The position numbers and the translations under genes are program-made. DNA of 33,473 bases from Candidatus Gastranaerophilales bacterium (GTDB taxonomy: Bacteria > Cyanobacteriota > Vampirovibrionia > Gastranaerophilales > Gastranaerophilaceae). The notes below the pieces were generated by a model. The model was not told where the DNA came from. It was given only the letters and a program-made list of their open reading frames with translations, and ran no database searches. Position 1 is the stretch's first letter, and every line of letters begins with the position of its first letter. The stretch covers positions 1 through 33,473 of the forward strand of contig CALUSN010000006.1 of the NCBI GenBank assembly GCA_944323435.1, in the 5' to 3' direction. Shown here in pieces: positions 16,897 through 25,501 of this stretch.

Positions 16897-17697
16897 ATGA
16901 TGGAAAAATTAGCAGATATTGGCGTATTTGGCGGCTCGGGGTTTTATAAATTTTTGGAGGATATAAAAGAAGTTAAAGTTGAAACACCTTACGGCATGCC
17001 GTCTGACAGCTTGTTTATCGGAAAAATCGGCTCACACAATGTAGCGTTTATGCCGCGTCATGGAAGAAGTCACACAATTCTTCCTCATTTAATTAACTAC
17101 AGGGCAAATGTTTGGGCAATGAAAGAAGTCGGCTGCAAGAGGGTAATTTCTCCTTGTGCTGCAGGAAGTTTGCAAAAACATGTTGAGCCGGGGCATTTTG
17201 TAATCTGCGACCAGTTTGTAGACTGGACAGACGGCAGAAAGACAACTTTCTTTGAAGGTCCGATTGTAACTCACCCGTCCGCTGCCGAGACTTACTGTCC
17301 TGAACTTAGAAAATTAGCAATTGATACAGCAAAAGATCTGGGAATAAAAGTTCACGAAACAGGTACTGTTGTTGTAATAAACGGTCCTAGATTTTCAACA
17401 AAGGCAGAATCAAAGTTCTTTACGTCTCAAGGTTGGGAAGTTATTAACATGACAGCGTTTCCGGAAGCTTATCTTGTGAAAGAAATGGATATGTGCCCGT
17501 TGAATATTTCTCTTATAACTGATTATGATGCAGGTCTTGTAGGAGATGTTCCTCCGGTTTCTCACCATGAAGTTATTCAGGTATTTAATAACAATCTGGA
17601 TAATTTGAAAAAGCTTTTATTTACTATGATAGAAAAAATTCCTGCTGAAAATAACAATTGCGAATGCGCACAGACAAGAAAACATTCGCAGCTGTAA
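16897..17697 (+). CDS. mtnP: S-methyl-5'-thioadenosine phosphorylase
   Basis: Phosphorolysis of methylthioadenosine to adenine and methylthioribose-1-phosphate, recycling the by-product of polyamine synthesis. The purine nucleoside phosphorylase family 2 fold is clear: GVFGGSGFY (residues 8-16) binds phosphate with MPRHGRSHTILPH (about 52-64), VVINGPRFSTKAES, then INMTAFPEA and LITDYDAG for purine binding. Length of 266 aa is normal. DYDAG favours the adenine-type (MTA) enzyme; a related methylthioinosine or guanosine phosphorylase is less likely. Two adjacent ATG codons (16897, 16900) are possible starts. It is followed 67 bp later by the YggT gene, without a terminator between. Confidence 0.9.
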   Translation: MMEKLADIGVFGGSGFYKFLEDIKEVKVETPYGMPSDSLFIGKIGSHNVAFMPRHGRSHTILPHLINYRANVWAMKEVGCKRVISPCAAGSLQKHVEPGHFVICDQFVDWTDGRKTTFFEGPIVTHPSAAETYCPELRKLAIDTAKDLGIKVHETGTVVVINGPRFSTKAESKFFTSQGWEVINMTAFPEAYLVKEMDMCPLNISLITDYDAGLVGDVPPVSHHEVIQVFNNNLDNLKKLLFTMIEKIPAENNNCECAQTRKHSQL

Positions 17698-17764
17698 TTT
17701 CAAATATTAAGACCTCACCCGAACCCTCTTTTGTAAGGATAGGAAACGAGACTAAGGAGAAAAA

Positions 17765-18028
17765 ATGATATCGTTTATAGTGGCAAAATTATTTTATTTC
17801 TATTATTTGCTGTTGATTATAAGAATTTTCTTAACCTGGCTTCCGAATATTGACTGGAGTCAGCAGCCGTTTTATGGTTTGCGCTCAATCACGGATCCGT
17901 TTTTGAATATTTTCAGAAATGTGATTCCGCCAATTGGAATGCTTGATATATCTCCGATTTTAGCAATAATTTTATTAATGGTTCTTCAGGGAGTTATTTG
18001 CGGATTCTTGCAAGGGTTAGGCTTATGA
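17765..18028 (+). CDS. YggT-family membrane protein
   Basis: 87-aa integral membrane protein with two hydrophobic helices (about 4-24 and 58-83). It carries the YggT signatures RIFLTWLP, near residues 20-27, and SITDPFLNIFRNVIPPIG, near 41-58. The family is widespread, including YlmG/CCB3 of cyanobacteria and plastids, where it affects nucleoid or membrane organisation; the biochemical role is not settled. AAGGAG precedes the ATG. Its stop codon overlaps the start of the next gene (ATGA), so the two are translationally coupled. Confidence 0.88.
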   Translation: MISFIVAKLFYFYYLLLIIRIFLTWLPNIDWSQQPFYGLRSITDPFLNIFRNVIPPIGMLDISPILAIILLMVLQGVICGFLQGLGL

Positions 18029-19614
18029 TAGATATTGAGCTTATACAAAAGGCTATAGCTTTAACTCAGAGCGGGAAAGTTCAGGAAGCAAAAGAAATTT
18101 ACGAAGATTTACTTAAAAAAAATCCCGATGACGGAAATTTATTATCTGTCTACGGGCTTTTTTATGTAAACATCGGGGATTATGATAAGGCGTGCGAACT
18201 CTTGAGACGGGCGTGTGAAATTAATGAAACTTTCGGGACTATATCAGCCCTCGGGTTTGCGGAATTTGAACGGGGAAATTATCTTGAAGCTGCACAAATT
18301 CTGGAAAAAGCTATTACTTTAGGCGAAAATCCGGATATTTACAACAAACTTGTAATGAGTCTTTTTGAAATCAGAAGTTACAAGAAGGCAGTTGAGTATG
18401 CGGATAAAATGTACGAACTGTATCCTGACGATGTGAGAGCAGTTGCAAACAAAGTCAAGGCTTTAACCCGGACAGGGAAACTTATCGAAGCGGAAAAGCT
18501 TTGTGTTGAGGCACTTAAGAAGAATCAGGAAGCCGCGTCTTTATGGTTTCATCTCGGGTTCTTAAAGGAACTTATCTATTGTAACGATAAGCAGGCAAAA
18601 GAATGTTATCAAATTGCCTCTGACCTTGGAAATCCGGAGGCTGATTATAATATTGCAGTAAGCGCCCAGAAACTCGGAGAGTTTGAAGAGGCGGAAAAGC
18701 ATTACAAAATAATGCTTCAAAGATTTCCTAATGATATTAATACAATAACTTCGCTCGGCATGTGCTATTTGACTCAAAAAAAGTTTAAAGAAGGTTATGA
18801 CCTGTTTTTCAGACGGGATAAATCTAAGTTTAAAGACTTATCAAATAATTTCTGGAAACCCGGAGATAAAATTGATGATGAAATCAATATAATATGCGAC
18901 CAGGGTTACGGCGATCATATTATGTTTGCAAGATACTTACCATTTTTGAAAGATAAAAAAATTACTGCAGGCTGCCGTGAGAGCCTGAGAGAACTGTTTT
19001 CCAAAAATTATGCAGAAGTAGATTTTATTCCTCATGAAGAGTTGAATCCGGATAATCAAACGCTTTTTATAACAGACCTTGCGTACGCTTTAAATATGGA
19101 TTTTGATAATATTCCGTTTGCGGAAGGGTATTTGAATGCGGAAAAAGCTGTAATTGAAAATTCCAAACCCAAAGTCGGATTCTGCTGGGAAGCCGGAAGC
19201 GCCGGAATCAGGACTATGATTAACCGGACAATCAATATAAAATTCTTTGAGAAAATGCTGGATCTGGAAAACATACAAGTTTATTCTTTTCAAGTAGATG
19301 ACACACTGGACGGCAACGGCAGATATCCGCAGATGATTAATCTGGCAAAAGATTTTAAGAATTTTTCCGATACGGCATCTGCTCTTAAGGCAATGGATGT
19401 TGTAGTGACTGTTGACACTTCAGTTGCGCATCTTGCAGGCGCTCTAGGGGTTAAAACTTATCTGATGCTTCCTTATGCCGCTGATTGGAGATGGTTCAGA
19501 GATACAAAAACAACCCCGTGGTACCGAAGTGTTGAAATCTTTAAGCAGCAGGATTGTATCTCGTGGGAAAAAGAAATTAATGAAATAGTTGAAAATCTAA
19601 GGGTTTTAAACTAA
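18025..19614 (+). CDS. TPR protein with GT-B glycosyltransferase-like domain (copy 1)
   Basis: 529 aa from ATG 18025, which overlaps the YggT stop; a TTG at 17998 is not preferred. The N-terminal ~270 residues are TPR units (AKEIYEDLLKKNPDDGNLLSVYGLFYVNIGDYDKA-type spacing). The C-terminal ~245 residues form a GT9/GT41-like domain, with DQGYGDHIMFARYLPFL near 292 and the nucleotide-sugar-site motif VDTSVAHLAGALG near 465, then LPYAADWRWF. The TPR + GT-B architecture is that of protein glycosyltransferases such as FlmG, which glycosylates flagellin in Caulobacter; that role here is inference. A paralogue sits at 23949-25418. No secretion signal is seen, so it should act in the cytoplasm. Confidence 0.82.
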   Translation: MIDIELIQKAIALTQSGKVQEAKEIYEDLLKKNPDDGNLLSVYGLFYVNIGDYDKACELLRRACEINETFGTISALGFAEFERGNYLEAAQILEKAITLGENPDIYNKLVMSLFEIRSYKKAVEYADKMYELYPDDVRAVANKVKALTRTGKLIEAEKLCVEALKKNQEAASLWFHLGFLKELIYCNDKQAKECYQIASDLGNPEADYNIAVSAQKLGEFEEAEKHYKIMLQRFPNDINTITSLGMCYLTQKKFKEGYDLFFRRDKSKFKDLSNNFWKPGDKIDDEINIICDQGYGDHIMFARYLPFLKDKKITAGCRESLRELFSKNYAEVDFIPHEELNPDNQTLFITDLAYALNMDFDNIPFAEGYLNAEKAVIENSKPKVGFCWEAGSAGIRTMINRTINIKFFEKMLDLENIQVYSFQVDDTLDGNGRYPQMINLAKDFKNFSDTASALKAMDVVVTVDTSVAHLAGALGVKTYLMLPYAADWRWFRDTKTTPWYRSVEIFKQQDCISWEKEINEIVENLRVLN

Positions 19615-19647
19615 CAAAAAACAAAATTTACAGGGTTTTTATTTTGT

Positions 19648-20355
19648 ATGGTAAAAATGAATTTCTTATCAAAACCTGTATGGAAAAATTTTTCTGATGT
19701 GAAGCTCTGCTCTTTTTCGCTTAATAAACAGGGGCTGGGTGAAATAAGCGCCAAAGTTTCCCATAGGCGTGATAATTATTATTTAACAACACTCACCGCT
19801 AAAGACGGCAAAACTCTCGGAACGGATAGTTTTGGTATGTATCCGGAGGAAAAGCGGATGTTCGATTTTGATATAACAACGCTGCCGTTTTTCAGAGGGA
19901 AATTCCGTTTGGGCGAACTTATGCGTCTTATAAGCATTATGGAAATGTTTGAAAATAATCTTGAATTTATGGAATTATATTCACGTGAAACCGCTATCAA
20001 TTTTCATGCAAAATACGGATTTCGTCCTGACATAAAAAGGTTTCTGCACAGGGACATGACACTTAAAACAATATCAGAAGACATAAGGTTTGAAGAGCTT
20101 TCTCAAAAAGCAAAATTCCTGATTAATAAAGTTAAATCAAGTACCAGCGGTGAAGAGCTGCGAAACCTTTGCCGGCTTACCTCAAAACTTGCTGATGAAT
20201 ATCTGCAAAAAGTTAAAAATCTGCAAATTCAGGAACAGAAAATGTTTCTGTTTAAAGAAGGGTTTGATATGAAACTCAATAAAAATGATATTTTACAGCA
20301 AAAAGACAGGTTTAATGATTTGTTTGAAAAACACGGAATCGATTATAAAATCTAA
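19648..20355 (+). CDS. Uncharacterised protein with GNAT-like segment
   Basis: 235 aa. The first half resembles an acetyltransferase of the GNAT fold: GKFRLGELMRLISIMEMFEN, near 90-110, followed by NLEFMELYSRETAINFHAKYGFRPDI, near 111-136, parallels motif A and the closing (F)HxKYGF motif. The CoA-binding Q/RxxGxG/A loop is poorly preserved (GKFRLGEL). The second half (about 140-235) is helical and charged. A second in-frame ATG at 19657 is a possible start. It is convergent with, and overlaps by 4 bp, the acyltransferase gene on the other strand. Function cannot be assigned. Confidence 0.6.
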   Translation: MVKMNFLSKPVWKNFSDVKLCSFSLNKQGLGEISAKVSHRRDNYYLTTLTAKDGKTLGTDSFGMYPEEKRMFDFDITTLPFFRGKFRLGELMRLISIMEMFENNLEFMELYSRETAINFHAKYGFRPDIKRFLHRDMTLKTISEDIRFEELSQKAKFLINKVKSSTSGEELRNLCRLTSKLADEYLQKVKNLQIQEQKMFLFKEGFDMKLNKNDILQQKDRFNDLFEKHGIDYKI

Positions 20356-21173
20356 ACTCCTGAACCTTTGACTTCAATTTTTTTCAAACGCTGTTCAATT
20401 CTTCTGTACCATTTTAATTTTCTCTGGAAAAGAGTTTCATACCCTTTAAAATTAGCATGACTTATATCATAGAACTGTTTGTCGCATAATTCTTCAAGCG
20501 TTTTGCCGAGAAAATGCGTATATTCTTTTCTGTCAGGCTTGTCACTTGTAAGTTCTATTACTTTACCCATCTCAACAAGAACCTCCGGTCTGTTGTCTCT
20601 GAGGAACATATAATTAACCGCAACCGGCATGAGATGAACTTTGCCGTATTTTTTAGCGGCTTTTTCCGCTATATAAGTTAAGCCTGATTGAAGCTCAATA
20701 GGTCTGTAATTAGGCGGTTTAATTATTCCCTGCGGAAACAGGTAAAGAATGTTATTTAAATCTCCCAGAACATTAACAGAATATTTTATAGCCTCCATAG
20801 ATGCCTGCGGAGATTTTTTGTTAACATTAAATGCTCCGCCCCTTCTTAAAAGCGGAAACCGGTTAAGCTCTTCCACCATCAATCGGATTTCTTTTTTGAA
20901 AATTCTGTTACAGATATTATACCCGACAATTCCGTCCCACCAGTTGCTGTGAGGAGCAAATAAAATTATAGGAGTATTCATATCTCTTAAATAAAAATTT
21001 TCAGCCCCTTTGTACCTGAACGCATAGAATCGGTTTTCCAGCATTCCGTAGAAAAATCTGTCAGCTACCCACAACCAGAACGGTGAAGTTTGCGCCGGAC
21101 GGAACTTCTCGTCAATATTCCTTAACTTTGTCGGCGGTACCTGTGAATATAAATCCTCTAAGTTTATAAACAT
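20352..21173 (-). CDS. PlsC-like acyltransferase
   Basis: Membrane-associated acyltransferase of the 1-acylglycerol-3-phosphate acyltransferase superfamily, probably in phospholipid or glycolipid synthesis. The catalytic block is FAPHSNWWDG, near residues 71-80 (His and Asp of HxxxxD). Later blocks are GGAFNVNKKS, YLFPQGII (for FPEG, Glu replaced by Gln) and LMPVAVNY. 273 aa from ATG 21173. An upstream ATG at 21191 would add six residues (MCIINN). I prefer 21173 because a promoter ending 7 nt before it predicts a leaderless message, and neither ATG has a Shine-Dalgarno site. The acceptor lipid is unknown. Confidence 0.8.
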   Translation of the reverse strand: MFINLEDLYSQVPPTKLRNIDEKFRPAQTSPFWLWVADRFFYGMLENRFYAFRYKGAENFYLRDMNTPIILFAPHSNWWDGIVGYNICNRIFKKEIRLMVEELNRFPLLRRGGAFNVNKKSPQASMEAIKYSVNVLGDLNNILYLFPQGIIKPPNYRPIELQSGLTYIAEKAAKKYGKVHLMPVAVNYMFLRDNRPEVLVEMGKVIELTSDKPDRKEYTHFLGKTLEELCDKQFYDISHANFKGYETLFQRKLKWYRRIEQRLKKIEVKGSGV

Positions 21174-21180
21174 ATTATTT

Positions 21181-21209
21181 ATAATACACATCTAAACTCT
21201 TTTTGTGAA
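21181..21209 (-). promoter_or_regulatory. Promoter of the PlsC-like gene, apparently leaderless
   Basis: On the minus strand TTCACA (21209-21204), a 17-bp spacer, TATTAT (21186-21181), then 7 nt to ATG 21173. Confidence 0.5.
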
Positions 21210-21360
21210 CACTTTTTATGTCAATTTTAATTAAAGTTTACAATTTGTTTCAGAAGGATTCAGGAGGCATTGGAAACAGTATTTGTTAGTTAAATAGTGA
21301 ATAAATTTGTTAATCATATGTAAATTTGTCAAGTGTCAATAAATTTTGCGAAAGGTCAGG

Positions 21361-21540
21361 AACTAAATAGTTGTTTCTCCAAAAGTATAACGGCAAGGCG
21401 AGGACGTTAAATTGATGATAACAGACAGGTGTATTGAAAAGCAGGTATGTTTATGCTGGCATAGCGATGGTTGAACAATAACGCATATTCTCTCTCCCGC
21501 ATTTTAGCTTTCGCCAGACAGCCGCTATGCCGAACTCTTC
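21361..21540. other. Unexplained structured spacer
   Basis: Part of a 390-bp gene-free spacer that is less AT-rich than its flanks. GGCATAGCG (21458-21466) pairs perfectly with CGCTATGCC (21523-21531) across a 56-nt loop. AACG/CGTT arms bracket GCAAGGCGAGGA near 21389-21408. I see no match to tmRNA, RNase P, SRP RNA or a riboswitch I know. It could be a small RNA, a 5' leader of the glycosyltransferase gene or a degenerate repeat. The part at 21210-21360 is AT-rich without visible features. Confidence 0.35.
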
Positions 21541-21563
21541 ACTAATCGCATTATTTATTGTAT

Positions 21564-21569
21564 TATAAT
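21564..21569 (+). promoter_or_regulatory. -10 box of the GT2 gene
   Basis: TATAAT, followed by AGAGGA at 21574-21579 and ATG 21585; the leader would be only about 9 nt and begins within the ribosome site. Confidence 0.5.
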
Positions 21570-21584
21570 TTTAAGAGGAATACA

Positions 21585-22547
21585 ATGATTAACAAGAAAA
21601 CGAGACTTGCTATTATAGTTCCGTGTTTTAATGAAGAGTTGGTAATAAAATCAACGGTTGAAACTCTTATTAAAGTTTTGGATAAACTAATTTTTAAAGA
21701 TAAAATTTCAAAAGACAGCTACGTTTATCTTGTAGATGACGGCTCAAAAGACAGAACATGGGATATTATTGAAGAACTTCATTTATCATATGGAAAACGC
21801 GTAAAAGCATTGAAATTTATCCGTAATTACGGGAATCAAAAAGCTTTGATAGCAGGGCTTCTGGCGGTAAAAGAAATCGGATGTGACTGTGCTGTCTCAA
21901 TTGATGCCGACTTGCAGCAGGATGAAAATGCAATAGAAATTTTTATAGATGAGTTTTACAAAGGGGCTGAAATAGTCTCCGGTATTAGAAATGACAGAAA
22001 AACAGATTCATTTTTTAAAAGATTCACCGCAATTTGTTTTTATAAATTGATGAATCTTCTGGGGGTAAAAATTCCGCAAAACCATTCTGATTTCAGGCTT
22101 GTAAGTAATAAAGCACTGGAAATTTTTGAAAAATACCATGAAGAAGGTTTGTTTCTTAGAGGATTTTTTCACGAACTCGGACTAAAAACATCTTATGTGC
22201 ATTTTGATGTAAAACCAAGAATGGCGGGAAAATCGAAGTTTAATTTCTTCTCGCTTACAAGTCTTGCGCTCAACGGAATAACAGCATTCAGCATAGTCCC
22301 ATTGAGAATAATTGCAGTTCTCGGGGTGCTTACAGTTCTGGGGAGCTTTCTTCTGGCGCTTGAAGTTATATTTGAAAAATATTTTCTGCATGATATGCCG
22401 AGCGGCTGGGCAACACTTGTTGTTCTGATGGCGTTTTTCGGAGGCGTTCAGATATTCTGTCTGGGAATAATAGGTGAATATATCGGGCAGATTTTTAATG
22501 AAGTTAAGGCAAGACCGAGATATATTAAAGAAAAACAGTTGTTATAA
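21585..22547 (+). CDS. GT2 family polyprenyl-phosphate glycosyltransferase
   Basis: Transfers a sugar from a nucleotide donor to a polyprenyl phosphate at the inner membrane, like DPM1/GtrB/ArnC-type enzymes, supplying envelope polysaccharide or protein modification. The GT-A domain occupies about 1-225: AIIVPCFNEE, near 9-18, LVDDGSKDRTW, then SIDADLQQD (DxD) and DFRLVSNKALE. Two hydrophobic helices follow near 235-260 and 275-300, typical of this subfamily (320 aa in total). The TTG at 21558 is rejected because AGAGGA sits 5 nt before ATG 21585. It is convergent with the HAD gene, overlapping by 6 bp. The sugar is unknown. Confidence 0.87.
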   Translation: MINKKTRLAIIVPCFNEELVIKSTVETLIKVLDKLIFKDKISKDSYVYLVDDGSKDRTWDIIEELHLSYGKRVKALKFIRNYGNQKALIAGLLAVKEIGCDCAVSIDADLQQDENAIEIFIDEFYKGAEIVSGIRNDRKTDSFFKRFTAICFYKLMNLLGVKIPQNHSDFRLVSNKALEIFEKYHEEGLFLRGFFHELGLKTSYVHFDVKPRMAGKSKFNFFSLTSLALNGITAFSIVPLRIIAVLGVLTVLGSFLLALEVIFEKYFLHDMPSGWATLVVLMAFFGGVQIFCLGIIGEYIGQIFNEVKARPRYIKEKQLL

Positions 22548-22883
22548 TTTTTTCCAGAAAGGTCGAAAGTTTCTGATATCTTCAAATGTGTCTTTAAAAT
22601 TTCCGTTAAAGCGCAGCGCTCTGTCATCTATTATAATACTTGTGTAAGGACTTTTTATGTTTGTAATATTACTTATGAATGCAGTTAAATTGTATTTCTC
22701 CAGCCATTTTTTTGCCAGATTTTTATCTCTTGCTGTGAAAATTTCTATCCGGTATTCTTTGGCAATATTTTCCAAAAATTCTTTTGCGCCTTCCCTTGGC
22801 GGCGAAATCTCGTGTTCACAGTAGTTTCCTTCATATGTATTTAAAACTCCGTCGAGGTCAATTAATAATGTTTTCATCAACAT
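22542..22883 (-). CDS. Small HAD-superfamily hydrolase-like protein
   Basis: 113 aa. HAD motif I is LLIDLDGVLNTYEG with the nucleophile and acid Asp pair DxD; motif II is IEIFTAR (Thr); a late acidic motif reads SIIIDDRALRF. The small size means no real cap domain, as in short 5'-nucleotidase-like or polynucleotide-phosphatase-like HADs. GGGAG at 22898-22894 is 10 nt before ATG 22883; ATG 22877 (MKTLLIDLDG) is the alternative start. The substrate is unknown. Confidence 0.72.
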   Translation of the reverse strand: MLMKTLLIDLDGVLNTYEGNYCEHEISPPREGAKEFLENIAKEYRIEIFTARDKNLAKKWLEKYNLTAFISNITNIKSPYTSIIIDDRALRFNGNFKDTFEDIRNFRPFWKKL

Positions 22884-22984
22884 GATTGAGATACTCCCAG
22901 CATATTATTTGTTTGCAAAAATTATTTATCAATGATAGCATTTTCATTTTGCTTTTGCAATGATATAGTAAAATAATAAGAATA

Positions 22985-23008
22985 AAAATAGGGTATGTGT
23001 CCTATTTT
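22985..23008. promoter_or_regulatory. Inverted repeat upstream of lipA
   Basis: AAAATAGG and CCTATTTT are perfect 8-bp arms around GTATGTGT, 32 bp before ATG 23040. It could be an operator or a leader hairpin. A possible -10 (TAAAAT, 22969-22974) lies just upstream. Confidence 0.4.
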
Positions 23009-23039
23009 AGTTTAACAAGGATATTATAACGGAGGAAAA

Positions 23040-23891
23040 ATGCTGCGTCTGCCAAAATATTTGAGACGTCCAATTATAGATACGGAAAAAACAAAAAAAG
23101 TCCGGCATATTCTCAAAGCAAAATGTCTTAATACTGTTTGCGAAGGAGCAAGATGTCCGAATAAGAGTGAATGTTATGCTCACAATACAGCAACATTTTT
23201 GATTATGGGGGCTGTTTGCACAAGAAATTGCAGGTATTGCAATATTTCTCCTGCACATCCGGAACCTTTGGATATAGATGAGCCAAAGCATGTTGCGGAA
23301 GCTGTGCAGGAACTCGGCTTAAAATATGCCGTGATTACATCTGTTACACGTGATGACCTTCCGGACGGAGGAGCCGGACATTTCAAAAACTGTATTGAAG
23401 AGATACGGAAAATTTCAGATGCAAAAATTGAAATTCTGACGCCGGATTTTAAGGGAAATAAACACTCGCTCGATACTATAATCGCTGCATTTCCGGAGGT
23501 TTTTAATCACAATATTGAAACAGTGAGAAGAATTTTTAAAACCGCAAGACCGCTGGGAGATTATGACTGCTCTCTTGGAGTTCTGCAATATATAAAAGAA
23601 AACTCTTCAATTGTTACAAAATCCGGTCTCATGGTAGGTTTAGGAGAAAATTTAGAGGATATTGAAGAAACTCTGATTGATTTAAAAAAATCCGGAGTAG
23701 ATATTTTAACTATAGGACAATATATTCAGCCGTCAAAATTACACCTTAAAGTTGCAAAATATTATACTCCGGATGAGTTTGAAAATCTGAAAAATCTTGC
23801 GCGCAAAATAGGGTTTAAAAACTTTCAGATAGGACCTCTTGTCAGAAGTTCATATCATGCAAAAAATACATTTGAAAACTGCTTGAAATAA
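23040..23891 (+). CDS. lipA: Lipoyl synthase
   Basis: Radical-SAM enzyme inserting two sulfurs into octanoyl groups on lipoyl domains or the glycine-cleavage H protein. Both iron-sulfur sites are present. The auxiliary cluster is CEGARCPNKSEC (Cys 34, 39, 45) and the radical-SAM cluster is CTRNCRYC (Cys 60, 64, 67). The C-terminal RSSYHA supplies the Ser ligand of the auxiliary cluster. Other conserved blocks are SVTRDDLPDGGAGHF and SGLMVGLGE. 283 aa is normal. GGAGG at 23031-23035 precedes the ATG. No lipB/lplA or lipoylated enzyme gene lies near. Confidence 0.96.
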   Translation: MLRLPKYLRRPIIDTEKTKKVRHILKAKCLNTVCEGARCPNKSECYAHNTATFLIMGAVCTRNCRYCNISPAHPEPLDIDEPKHVAEAVQELGLKYAVITSVTRDDLPDGGAGHFKNCIEEIRKISDAKIEILTPDFKGNKHSLDTIIAAFPEVFNHNIETVRRIFKTARPLGDYDCSLGVLQYIKENSSIVTKSGLMVGLGENLEDIEETLIDLKKSGVDILTIGQYIQPSKLHLKVAKYYTPDEFENLKNLARKIGFKNFQIGPLVRSSYHAKNTFENCLK

Positions 23892-23948
23892 ATTACATAA
23901 ACAAGTACAATTTAATTAGATATTTTCCGGTATAAAGAAGAGAAAAAA

Positions 23949-25418
23949 ATGACAGTGCTGCAAGATGTTAACAGATTAATTAATATAGGTTTTTCACTCC
24001 ATGAAGCAGGAAAGTTTGAAGAGGCTGAGGATGCTTATCAGGAAGCATTGGTGCTGGATAATGAGAATGCCGAGATTTACAACCTTCTGGGTGTTTTAAA
24101 ACTCCAGCAGCAAGATGTTATTTCTGCGATAAATTGGATTGAAAAAGCAGTAGAGCGAAAGCCTGAAGCGTATTTTTACGAGACTCTTTTTCAGGCGTAT
24201 GTAAGAGCAGGACTCTATAAACAGATTGTGAAACGTGAAAATGAGGTTTTGAAATTATTTCCGGAAAATTTTTCACTTTTGTTCAATATAGCGCTTGCAA
24301 ATACAAAGACAAAAAACATAAAAGCTGCAATAAAATTTTATGATAAAGCGCTGAAAATTAATCCCGGCTCTTATGACGGATGGTTTAATTTATCACACCT
24401 GTACAGTATCGAAGCGGAAACTGATAATGCAGTTTCTGCACTTGAAATATGTAAAAAAATCCGGCCGAAAGATATTGATATAGATTATTTTTTGAGCCTT
24501 GCGTATATGCGTATAAAAAATTATGACAAGGGTTTGAAACTATTTGAAACAAGATTGTGCAGGGAAACAGCAACAGCACTTCAAAACAAAACATATCCTA
24601 ATAAAGCCTCTAAAGAAAAGCTCTGGAGAGGTGAAAATATACAGGATAAAACGGTTTATGTATACTATGAAGCTGGTTTCGGTGATGTAATAATGTTTGC
24701 ACGATATATTCCGCTTCTTGCAAATCGGTGTAAAAAAATACTATTTTTACCGCAAAAACCGCTTGTCCCGCTGTTTCGCGAAAACCCGCTCGGGATAGAC
24801 GTAATAATTGATAAATTCATTCCGGAAAGTGATATAGATTTTGATGTACACGTTCCGTTATTGAGCCTTCCTTATCTTTTAGGTCTGAAAGGGAATAAAG
24901 TTTTTGCATATCCGGAAGGGTATTTGAGAGCAAATAAAGAGCTTGCGGCTGAGTATAAAAAGAAATTTTTTGATAATGACAAAATAAAAGTCGGAATAAA
25001 ATGGCAGGGAAATACGTATTATGATCAGGACAGAGTGATTCCTGTCAAATATTTTAAACCGCTTATGGAAATTGAAAATACGCAATATTATTCATTTCAG
25101 ACCTTTGAAGGTTCGGAAGATACTAAAGATTTGGACGGAATTATTGATATCGGAAAAGATTTGATTGATTTCGGACAAACTGCGGCAGCTTTAAGTAATT
25201 TGGATTTAGTCATCTGTAATGATACATCTCTTGTTCACCTTGCAGGTGCCATGGGTATTCCTTGCTGGGTCTTATTGCCTTATGAAGTTAATTGGAGATG
25301 GCATACCGATTTGAGTGTTTGTGACTGGTATAACAGCGTAAAACTTTTCCGCCAGCATAAAATCGGGGATTGGAAAAGTGTATTTGATGATGTTTTGAAA
25401 GAAATGCAGCCGGATTAA
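23949..25418 (+). CDS. TPR protein with GT-B glycosyltransferase-like domain (copy 2)
   Basis: 489 aa, same architecture as the gene at 18025. TPR units fill the first ~200 residues (EAEDAYQEALVLDNENAEIY, AAIKFYDKALKINPGSYDGW). The GT9/GT41-like domain follows, with YEAGFGDVIMFARYIPLL near 240, VGIKWQGN near 345, CNDTSLVHLAGAMG near 422 and LPYEVNWRW. The fold motifs match copy 1 closely, while the TPR part is shorter. It may modify a protein such as the flagellin at 78-3389, by analogy with FlmG; no acceptor is shown here. It lies 57 bp after lipA on the same strand. Confidence 0.82.
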   Translation: MTVLQDVNRLINIGFSLHEAGKFEEAEDAYQEALVLDNENAEIYNLLGVLKLQQQDVISAINWIEKAVERKPEAYFYETLFQAYVRAGLYKQIVKRENEVLKLFPENFSLLFNIALANTKTKNIKAAIKFYDKALKINPGSYDGWFNLSHLYSIEAETDNAVSALEICKKIRPKDIDIDYFLSLAYMRIKNYDKGLKLFETRLCRETATALQNKTYPNKASKEKLWRGENIQDKTVYVYYEAGFGDVIMFARYIPLLANRCKKILFLPQKPLVPLFRENPLGIDVIIDKFIPESDIDFDVHVPLLSLPYLLGLKGNKVFAYPEGYLRANKELAAEYKKKFFDNDKIKVGIKWQGNTYYDQDRVIPVKYFKPLMEIENTQYYSFQTFEGSEDTKDLDGIIDIGKDLIDFGQTAAALSNLDLVICNDTSLVHLAGAMGIPCWVLLPYEVNWRWHTDLSVCDWYNSVKLFRQHKIGDWKSVFDDVLKEMQPD

Positions 25419-25470
25419 AAAAGAATCAGTAAAAACTTTTTTAAAAAATTTATATTTTCTCTTTATCATG

Positions 25471-25476
25471 TATAAT
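25471..25476 (+). promoter_or_regulatory. -10 box of glyS
   Basis: TATAAT preceded by CATG, the same context as at 12623; GGAG at 25490-25493 is the ribosome site, 8 nt before ATG 25502. Confidence 0.5.
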
Positions 25477-25501
25477 TTATAAGAGAAACGGAGAAATATA
25501 A

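Noticed and set aside
21361-21540. tmRNA, 6S, SRP or RNase P RNA
   Set aside because: I could not find the conserved cores of tmRNA, SRP or RNase P RNA, and 6S has no primary motif strong enough to call by eye.
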